In this document: one piece after another, positions 58,718 to 64,000 of the stretch
How positions within the stretch are numbered: position 1 is the first letter of the stretch
Layout: every line of letters begins with the position of its first letter
DNA from: Chryseobacterium cheonjiense
Lineage (GTDB): Bacteria; Bacteroidota; Bacteroidia; Flavobacteriales; Weeksellaceae
NCBI RefSeq assembly: GCF_012927265.1
Contig: NZ_JABBGF010000001.1
Location: forward strand, 1,920,502 to 1,984,501
Reading direction: 5' to 3'
DNA length: 64,000 nt
Translations under genes and position numbers: made by a program
Notes under the pieces: model-generated
Databases searched by the model: none
What the model was told of the DNA's origin: nothing
Seen by the model: only the letters and a program-made list of their open reading frames with translations

Positions 58718-60568
58718 TTATTTTTTGGTTTCAATTTTTATTTCTCCGGCACTTTTTCCGTCTGTATTCCGCTTAATAATGTTCATACTTCTGATGGTTT
58801 CCGGTTTAAGGGCTTCCATCTGTTCTTTTGTGGATTCTTTTCCGTCGATATAGATTTTTAAATCCCCTATTCCATCTGCATTCTTAAATCCTGAAGTAAT
58901 AATTGATGTTCCGTTGTTGCTGATTTTTATATTATCCGCATTCATTCTGAAGGTACGGTCTCCCGGAAAACTTTTGAAGATATTGCTGTAAATGTATGCC
59001 CTTTTTGCGCCATCTAATGCTCTTCGTTCTGCTTCAATTTTGGCTCTTTCACCTTCCAGCTTCGCTCTTTTTTCTTCCAGCCTTGCACGCTCTTTATCAA
59101 GTTTGGCTCTTTTTTTAGCTGTTGCAGCAGATTCTTTTGCATTTTCAGAAGATCTTACAAGCATATCTGCTTCAGGAGTCCACTTCATATCTCCTGTTCC
59201 TTTAAACTTATATACTTTAACTTTCGGCGCATCAGGCGGTGCGGGAACATCAGGAAATTCAAAGTTCATTTCAGGGACATCCGGCATTTCAAATTCATAT
59301 TTGAAATCTTTAACTTCCTTCATTGCGTCTTTAAATTCTTTGGAATTAAAATATTCGTCAAACTTCATATCTTTTCCGTCTATTTTAATAACCATTGCAG
59401 AATTTAGGAACTCTTTGGAACTTGCTATTTTCCCGATTTCACCGGAAAGTTTCCCGATTTCTTCAAGATTCTTATTGTATTCATTGCTTTCCGGCTTAAA
59501 GTTTTTCAGGGCTTCGGTTCTTTCCTGGATTTTTTTGCTCAGTTCAGCAATCTTCCTGTCATCATCTGCTTTTTTGTATACTTTAGGAGTAATAATAGTG
59601 TTATTTTCAGACGTTTTAGGAGTAATAGTATCTTTTTTAGCAATGGTTTTATTTTCTGGTTTTATTTGAGAAACGGCTTTCTCAATTTCCATATTTGTTG
59701 CTTTAATCTCCTGGTTTTTAGCATTTACCAGATAAGCAAAAGCTACTGAAAACACGACCGGCAACGCAAAAATTCTACGCGCATATCCGAATTTGGTTTT
59801 AGGTTTTTGTAACATTTTTAATCGTTTTTTTAAATTGGAACTTAAAAATGGACTGGTGGCAGGCAACTGATTTCCGGAAAAGTGGCTTGCTAAAAGCATC
59901 TGCGCAAATGCTTTGGTGTCCGATTGTTTTACGGCTTTTTTATCAGCCAGATATTCGTGAATTAGACTAATTTCTTTTTTAATGAGATGAAAGACCGGAT
60001 TGAACCAAAAAACAGAGGTAATAACTTCAATAAATATTTTATCGAATGAGTGTTTCTGCTCAATATGTACCATTTCATGCTTTAAAATCTGCTTTCCTAT
60101 ATCAGAATTCAATGTGATGGAATTCTTCCAGAAAAGATTTTTAAAATAGGAAAACGGTGCTTCGGTAAGATCGGTCTGATAAAAGTTGATCCCGTCAAAA
60201 CTTTCTTTCCTGAACTGGCTTTTAAGCTTCTGGATTCTGAAGAGACCATAGATAAATCTTCCTAAAAAATAGCAAGAAACCAGTCCCAAAGCTGAAAAAA
60301 TAATTCTAAAATAAGGGTAATCATGGGTTGGGTTTTTAGTGTTAAAATTCTGTACTGTATCTATTAATTTGTATATATTACTGCTTACTTCAATGGTGAA
60401 GTCTTCTACTTTTACCAAAGGAAGCAAGAGGGATATGAGCATCGCAGACAAAAGATAAAATCTGTTGTAGTGATGAAATGTCTTGTCTTTTAAAGACAAT
60501 TTATAATACAAAAACATTACACCCGAACACAGAATAACTTTTCCTAAGTATAAAAGTACAGTTTCCAT
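58718..60568 (-). CDS. M56 family metallopeptidase (BlaR1-like sensor)
   Basis: 616 residues. Four N-terminal membrane helices (about 5-23, 36-50, 88-110, 262-280) carry a cytoplasmic zinc peptidase: ILKHEMVHIEQKHSFDKI (HEMVH at 164-168) and SLIHEYLADKKAV. In place of a penicillin-binding sensor, the exported part (about 285-616) has a low-complexity, charged coiled coil with repeated KAKLEGERAKIEAERRAL-type heptads and an end segment like TonB-dependent carboxypeptidase-type linkers (IYIDGKESTKEQMEALKPETI). It should cleave the BlaI-type repressor encoded just upstream. The signal it senses is unknown. Confidence 0.9.
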   Translation of the reverse strand: METVLLYLGKVILCSGVMFLYYKLSLKDKTFHHYNRFYLLSAMLISLLLPLVKVEDFTIEVSSNIYKLIDTVQNFNTKNPTHDYPYFRIIFSALGLVSCYFLGRFIYGLFRIQKLKSQFRKESFDGINFYQTDLTEAPFSYFKNLFWKNSITLNSDIGKQILKHEMVHIEQKHSFDKIFIEVITSVFWFNPVFHLIKKEISLIHEYLADKKAVKQSDTKAFAQMLLASHFSGNQLPATSPFLSSNLKKRLKMLQKPKTKFGYARRIFALPVVFSVAFAYLVNAKNQEIKATNMEIEKAVSQIKPENKTIAKKDTITPKTSENNTIITPKVYKKADDDRKIAELSKKIQERTEALKNFKPESNEYNKNLEEIGKLSGEIGKIASSKEFLNSAMVIKIDGKDMKFDEYFNSKEFKDAMKEVKDFKYEFEMPDVPEMNFEFPDVPAPPDAPKVKVYKFKGTGDMKWTPEADMLVRSSENAKESAATAKKRAKLDKERARLEEKRAKLEGERAKIEAERRALDGAKRAYIYSNIFKSFPGDRTFRMNADNIKISNNGTSIITSGFKNADGIGDLKIYIDGKESTKEQMEALKPETIRSMNIIKRNTDGKSAGEIKIETKK

Positions 60569-60574
60569 AAGCTA

Positions 60575-60952
60575 TCAGTTTTTCTTTTTAAGTTCATCCA
60601 ACAGCAGTTCAAGGTCTTCTACGGTCATTTCGTTTTTTTCTACCAGAAATGAAACGGCACTTTTATAAGAACCTTTGAAATAGTTTTTCACCAGGCTTTT
60701 TATTGTCTTTCCGGAGTATTGTTCTTTCGATACCAGCGGAAAGTATTCATGCTGTCTTCCATATACACTATAATCTACAAATTCTTTTTCTTTCAATACT
60801 TTAAGAATAGTAGAAACGGTGTTGGTATGGGGTTTCGGCTCAGGAAAAAGGTCAAGGACATCTTTTAGAAATCCTTTTTCGAGTTTCCATAAATACTGCA
60901 TTACCTGCTCTTCTGCTTTTGTTAACGTCTGAATTTTCATACTCTTTTTCAT
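60575..60952 (-). CDS. BlaI/MecI/CopY family transcriptional repressor
   Basis: 125-residue winged-helix repressor (LTKAEEQVMQYLWKLEKGFLKDVL; PHTNTVSTILKVLKEKEFVDYSVYGRQHEYFPLV), with a C-terminal dimerisation part (LVKNYFKGSYKSAVSFLVEK). It starts the operon; its stop is 6 bases before the M56 gene. A TACA-AA-TGTA operator lies over the promoter, so autoregulation relieved by M56 proteolysis is expected by analogy with BlaI/BlaR1. Confidence 0.94.
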   Translation of the reverse strand: MKKSMKIQTLTKAEEQVMQYLWKLEKGFLKDVLDLFPEPKPHTNTVSTILKVLKEKEFVDYSVYGRQHEYFPLVSKEQYSGKTIKSLVKNYFKGSYKSAVSFLVEKNEMTVEDLELLLDELKKKN

Positions 60953-60964
60953 TTATCATTTTAC

Positions 60965-60993
60965 GTGATATCTATTCACATTTTCAATATCAC
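60965..60993 (-). other. Inverted repeat in the blaI leader
   Basis: GTGATAT (60965-60971) and ATATCAC (60987-60993) are separated by 15 bases, immediately before the blaI start codon. It could be a further operator or an RNA hairpin. Confidence 0.35.
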
Positions 60994-61007
60994 TAAGAAA
61001 TTAGTTA

Positions 61008-61017
61008 TACAAATGTA
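61008..61017. promoter_or_regulatory. BlaI-type operator overlapping the -7 box
   Basis: TACA-AA-TGTA matches the TACA/TGTA dyad bound by BlaI and MecI. Read on the - strand it contains TACATTTG (61010-61017), the -7 element, with TTG 19 bases upstream (61037-61039 on the complement). Repressor binding would directly block the promoter. Confidence 0.72.
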
Positions 61018-61274
61018 GAAATATTTTCCTTTCAAACAACTATTTTTCTAGTGATAAGAGACGCGTATTTATAAATGACTGAAAATCAATAACATATTTT
61101 TTATTAAAATTTGTTAAATTTTTAACAGCAGTAAATTATCAATCTATATATGTTCAGAAAAAGGAATAATTCTCATCAAAATTCTTAAAACTTGTTAAAT
61201 TTTATTAAATAAAATTAAAATGAATTTGTCTTAACTCAGAAAATATATTTATTTTAGTGCTTTAAAAATTTCTC
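61018..61274. other. AT-rich spacer between divergent genes
   Basis: About 250 bases with only short T/A-rich repeats of TTGTTAAATTTT type (61110 and 61193 regions). It holds the -33 element of blaI and no gene I can support. Confidence 0.5.
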
Positions 61275-61859
61275 ATGAAAAGATATAATTTGTTATTTGT
61301 ACTATTACTACTGATTTTTAATGTTACCAATGCTCAGAAGAAGGGTTCTCCCGCGGCAGATTTCAGTGCAATAGGTGAAGCGAAAACCAAGATTGAAAAT
61401 ACAGTTCCTTTAGTTATCAAACATTTAAAAGAGATCAGCGAAAAAGAAAATGATCCCAACATCCTTACCAACGGAACCACCGCGTTAGCAAAAGAATATG
61501 GAAAAGTAGAACTGGAGTGGCGTCTTTACAGAGGAAACATGAACAACTGCATCCTCAACAATTCTTCCAAAAAAGCTAAAAAGTGTATGGAGTATCATAA
61601 CTCAATGTTCAGAGGTACCCTTATCAACTACAACAACTATATTACCAACCTTACCAGAAAGAACGGATATCTTGGGGTAGAAGGTGATACAAAATTTGAG
61701 ATGAATCCTTCTGAAGTAACCACAAAATTAAGCGAATCTTATTTCAACGGAAGTGATGCCGCCAACAGAATGAAAGGAAACCAGAAAAAAGAATTCTTAA
61801 GCCAGACTACAGCAGACGACAATGCGCTGAAACCGTTTAATCAGCTTATAGTAGAATAA
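61275..61859 (+). CDS. Secreted hypothetical protein
   Basis: 194 residues with a signal peptide (MKRYNLLFVLLLLIFNVTNAQ) and a mostly helical, charged mature part with two Cys (NNCILNNSSKKAKKCMEYH) that may form a disulphide in the periplasm. No family recognised. Its 3' end is followed by a terminator; TATTTTAG before the start resembles a weak -7 box. Function unknown. Confidence 0.7.
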   Translation: MKRYNLLFVLLLLIFNVTNAQKKGSPAADFSAIGEAKTKIENTVPLVIKHLKEISEKENDPNILTNGTTALAKEYGKVELEWRLYRGNMNNCILNNSSKKAKKCMEYHNSMFRGTLINYNNYITNLTRKNGYLGVEGDTKFEMNPSEVTTKLSESYFNGSDAANRMKGNQKKEFLSQTTADDNALKPFNQLIVE

Positions 61860-61875
61860 TTTTTCTTTAAACAAA

Positions 61876-61907
61876 ATATTCCCGCTTTACAGGCGGGATT
61901 TTTTTTG
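61876..61907 (+). terminator. Intrinsic terminator
   Basis: TCCCGC pairs with GCGGGA and is followed by eight T, after the secreted hypothetical gene. Confidence 0.85.
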
Positions 61908-61969
61908 CCTTTATCTAAATTATTGTATGGCATAATAATTAGTACCATTTTAATACTAATTCAATACAG

Positions 61970-62176
61970 ATGAGCACATTTAAAAAAGGAGATATGGTAC
62001 GGTGGAATTCCAGTAATGGCGAAACTCATGGAGCTGTTACAAAAGTCCACACCAAAGATTTTGTATTTATGGACAGGCAGCGGAGAGCTTCCGAAGACAA
62101 CCCACAATATGAAGTAATGAGCGAAAAAACAGGAAAATCGGCTGTACATAAAGCATCAGCCTTAAAAAAAATGTAA
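61970..62176 (+). CDS. DUF2945 / HVA1-type Tudor-like small protein
   Basis: 68 residues: KKGDMVRWNSSNGETHGAVTKVHTKDFVF, then KTGKSAVHKASALKKM. This is the small SH3/Tudor-like barrel of DUF2945, basic at its end. Family members are common and uncharacterised in bacteria. The stop codon lies inside the stem of the terminator at 62172. Confidence 0.85.
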   Translation: MSTFKKGDMVRWNSSNGETHGAVTKVHTKDFVFMDRQRRASEDNPQYEVMSEKTGKSAVHKASALKKM

Positions 62177-62201
62177 AGGCCGCAAAAGTGCGGCCTTTAC
62201 A
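62172..62201. terminator. Bidirectional terminator including a stop codon
   Basis: TGTAAAGGCCGC and its complement form a 12-bp perfect stem with loop AAAAGT; the TAA of the preceding gene is in the left arm. Confidence 0.8.
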
Positions 62202-62212
62202 TTTATACTGAT

Positions 62213-62623
62213 CTATTTTATTTTATCATAAATAAATTTGGTAACAATCGCTCCGAATAGATAATAGGCAACCGTCATTATTTTCTTCTGATTATTCTCG
62301 GCAACCGGCGTATCATCAAGACCTAATTTTTCAGGGATAACAACCGCCCCAAGTCCCATCAATACTCCGGAAGCCATATTAAAGCCGCTGGTAGCCGTAG
62401 CTGCATAATACATCCCGTTTCCGATGACATCTCCGGCAAGAGTTGCGGCATACAGCTGATCGTGATTGGTAACTTTCGCGTCAACCTTATCCAGTGCTTT
62501 ATTTAAAGCTTCCTCTCCCACTTTATTGATCTCGGGAACATTATCGAAATTTTTTCTGATGGCTTCATGCAGAAGGCTTAGCGCTACAGCACCGCCTAAA
62601 CCTGCCAGGATTTTTTTGTACAT
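62213..62623 (-). CDS. Small membrane-associated hypothetical protein
   Basis: 136 residues with hydrophobic segments at 5-16 (ILAGLGGAVALSLL), about 60-98 (LAGDVIGNGMYYAATATSGFNMASGVLMGLGAVVI) and 117-130. It is glycine- and alanine-rich, with no motif I recognise. No signal cleavage site is evident, so it is probably integral to the inner membrane. Between the DUF2945 gene and the tRNA cluster. Confidence 0.65.
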   Translation of the reverse strand: MYKKILAGLGGAVALSLLHEAIRKNFDNVPEINKVGEEALNKALDKVDAKVTNHDQLYAATLAGDVIGNGMYYAATATSGFNMASGVLMGLGAVVIPEKLGLDDTPVAENNQKKIMTVAYYLFGAIVTKFIYDKIK

Positions 62624-62689
62624 AGTATTGTAATTTATGGTGTATTAATCTACCTGCATAAATTAAGCCATTGGAAAAACATTCATACA

Positions 62690-62718
62690 AAAAAAGAGTA
62701 TTGCCGTAGACAATACTC
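62690..62718 (-). terminator. Terminator of the tRNA-fMet cluster
   Basis: GAGTATTG/CAATACTC stem with a 7-base loop, followed on the - strand by seven T, just after the third tRNA. Confidence 0.88.
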
Positions 62719-62725
62719 ACTGTAG

Positions 62726-62798
<73 letters not shown>

Positions 62799-62810
62799 GT
62801 ATATTTTTGA

Positions 62811-62828
62811 ACGCTTACCGACAAGCGT
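62811..62828 (-). other. Spacer hairpin between tRNA copies 2 and 3
   Basis: ACGCTT and AAGCGT flank ACCGAC; the RNA would have loop GUCGGU. The next spacer has the same loop with a different stem. Confidence 0.6.
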
Positions 62829-62836
62829 CATATTAG

Positions 62837-62909
<73 letters not shown>

Positions 62910-62922
62910 GTATATTTTTTGT

Positions 62923-62940
62923 AACGTTACCGACAACGTT
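62923..62940 (-). other. Spacer hairpin between tRNA copies 1 and 2
   Basis: AACGTT and AACGTT flank ACCGAC; same loop as the hairpin at 62811, with compensating stem changes. Confidence 0.6.
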
Positions 62941-62948
62941 AATCTTAG

Positions 62949-63021
<73 letters not shown>

Positions 63022-63032
63022 ATATTGGATTG

Positions 63033-63040
63033 CAAATATA
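63033..63040 (-). promoter_or_regulatory. -7 box (TATATTTG) of the tRNA cluster
   Basis: Full TAnnTTTG match on the - strand, 11 bases before the first tRNA. Confidence 0.6.
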
Positions 63041-63110
63041 CGACAATTTTTTTAAAATCCTAATTTTTCTTTTAAATAAAGGACTTTCACAAAAACTATT
63101 TTAATATTTG

Positions 63111-63118
63111 TATCTTTG
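63111..63118 (+). promoter_or_regulatory. -7 box (TATCTTTG), nearly leaderless
   Basis: Full TAnnTTTG match ending 4 bases before the ATG at 63123. Confidence 0.6.
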
Positions 63119-63122
63119 AACT

Positions 63123-63737
63123 ATGGCAAAAATATTAAGAATTTATCCCGAAAACCCTCAGGAAAATCTTATCAATGAGGTGATTAAAACTTTAAATAAT
63201 GGTGGACTAATTATTTATCCGTCTGATACGGTGTATGCTTTGGGCTGCAATATTTTTGATATTAAAGCTATGGAAAAGCTCGCACAGATGAAAAAAACAA
63301 AGCTGGAGAAAGCACGGTTTTCAATAATCTGTAATGACTTGAGCCACCTGTCGGATTTTACAAGACCTATTGACACCTCAGTGTTCAGGTTTCTGAAGAG
63401 CCATCTTCCGGGTCCCTTTACATTTATTCTCGATGCCAATAAAAGCCTTCCATTAGCTTATAAAGGACATAAAACCATCGGAATCCGTGTTCCGGACCAT
63501 CCCATTCCCCAACTGATTGTGGAAAAATTAGGACATCCTATTGCCTCAACTTCTATTAAAGATGATGACGAAATCATTGAATATTCTACCGATCCGGAAC
63601 TGATCGCAGAAAAATACGATCATCTGGTGGATATTGTCATTGATTCCGGGTACGGAGATAATGTGGCTTCTACCATTGTCGATCTGACCTCCGGGGAACC
63701 CGAAGTAATCCGTCAGGGAAAAGGAATTATATTATAG
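63123..63737 (+). CDS. L-threonylcarbamoyladenylate synthase family (Sua5/YciO/YrdC)
   Basis: 204 residues. LINEVIKTLNNGGLIIYPSDTVYALGCNI is the conserved entry; KLEKARFSIICNDLSHLSDFTRP, LPGPFTFILDANKSLP and HKTIGIRVPDHPIPQLIVE complete the fold. Sua5/TsaC members make threonylcarbamoyl-AMP for the t6A base of ANN-decoding tRNAs. The ARFSIICND and DSGYGDNVASTIVDL details are closer to the YciO branch, whose activity is less certain. Divergent from the initiator-tRNA cluster. Confidence 0.88.
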   Translation: MAKILRIYPENPQENLINEVIKTLNNGGLIIYPSDTVYALGCNIFDIKAMEKLAQMKKTKLEKARFSIICNDLSHLSDFTRPIDTSVFRFLKSHLPGPFTFILDANKSLPLAYKGHKTIGIRVPDHPIPQLIVEKLGHPIASTSIKDDDEIIEYSTDPELIAEKYDHLVDIVIDSGYGDNVASTIVDLTSGEPEVIRQGKGIIL

Positions 63738-63742
63738 TGTCT

Positions 63743-63750
63743 TATTTTTG
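63743..63750 (+). promoter_or_regulatory. Putative -7 box (TATTTTTG) of yaaA
   Basis: Full TAnnTTTG match 66 bases before the yaaA ATG. A palindrome, TAATGCA-TC-TGCATTA (63776-63791), follows in the leader. Confidence 0.5.
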
Positions 63751-63816
63751 ATCATTTAATAAATTTTTATACTCATAATGCATCTGCATTAGTGAATTAT
63801 TTCTGTACTGAATATT

Positions 63817-64000
63817 ATGAAAATACTCACTTCACCTGCCAAATTGATGAATACCGAGAATTCTACGGATCTGCTGAAAACAACAGTCCCGAAATTCATT
63901 GATGACGCCGCTTTTATACAATCATACCTTAAAGAAAAATCTCCGAAATATCTTTCTGAGCTGATGGAAATTTCAACCAAACTGGCAGACGAAAACTGGG
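63817..64000 (+). CDS. yaaA: Peroxide stress protein YaaA, 3' end cut off by window edge
   Basis: The first 61 residues are visible and run off the window. MKILTSPAKLMN matches the family start (ISPAK), followed by TTVPKFIDDAAFIQSYLKEKSP and SELMEISTKLADENW, the conserved helical region. YaaA proteins lower intracellular free iron and protect DNA under peroxide stress. The ATG at 63817 is the only good start. Completeness beyond 64000 cannot be judged. Confidence 0.88.
   Translation, partial: MKILTSPAKLMNTENSTDLLKTTVPKFIDDAAFIQSYLKEKSPKYLSELMEISTKLADENW

Noticed and set aside
58992..59669. 225-codon frame on the + strand
   Set aside because: It is antisense to the M56 peptidase coding region and is a Ser/Leu-rich shadow of its coiled coil.

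Overview
The window is chromosomal DNA from a member of the Bacteroidota, most likely a Chryseobacterium-like flavobacterium (Weeksellaceae). This rests on the many TAnnTTTG (-7) promoter boxes of the Bacteroidota housekeeping sigma factor, a type IX secretion type B sorting domain, tandem GLPGLI-family genes, an AcrB/AcrA/TolC set with a TetR regulator, and AT-rich spacers with strong symmetric terminators. There are no insertion sequences, prophage genes or CRISPR arrays. Taxonomy is inferred from gene content; no 16S gene is present.

Region 1 (1-8.2 kb, + strand) is the most unusual part. It is a compact run of peptide/amide-bond genes: an esterase (cut by the window edge), an M17 leucyl aminopeptidase, an ATP-grasp ligase, a second esterase, a second ATP-grasp ligase, a GCS2-type carboxylate-amine ligase, a class I glutamine amidotransferase and a protein that looks like a circularly permuted ATP-grasp enzyme. 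It ends at an 18-bp perfect terminator stem. Facing it is the cyanophycin locus (8.3-13.0 kb): cyanophycin synthetase on the - strand, then cyanophycinase and isoaspartyl peptidase on the + strand. Together they form an 11-gene block devoted to making and breaking non-ribosomal amide bonds. The product of the first half is not known to me.

Region 2 (13-24 kb) is mostly housekeeping: a YtxH-like stress protein behind a sigma-54-like promoter, a methyltransferase, a hisS-LRR-chrA-GNAT operon, an HRDC protein, a short SSB, an HPP membrane protein under two palindromic operators, then Zn-ribbon, TIGR01777 epimerase, Nudix and KTSC/J-domain proteins. Region 3 (24-30.5 kb) is an RND efflux operon led by its TetR regulator with two matching operators. 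Region 4 (30.5-38.7 kb) holds a 1307-residue T9SS-secreted protein, CvfB, a GlxA/AraC regulator broken by a single-base frameshift, and a small EthD-DinB-SRPBCC cluster.

Region 5 (38.8-46.3 kb) has lipoamide dehydrogenase, a glycosyltransferase, RecQ divergent from a KpsF/GutQ isomerase, and TatC. Region 6 (46.3-50.6 kb) is a pair of secreted metallopeptidases (M1 and M61) flanked by two direct copies of a composite intergenic repeat. Region 7 (50.8-61 kb) has a histidine kinase, PBP4, peptidase E, a TPR protein, a small transaldolase/FSA, a sugar acetyltransferase, and a BlaI-M56-GLPGLI-GLPGLI cluster with a BlaI-type operator over its promoter. Region 8 (61-64 kb) has small proteins, three tandem identical initiator tRNA genes, a Sua5/YciO-type protein and the start of yaaA.
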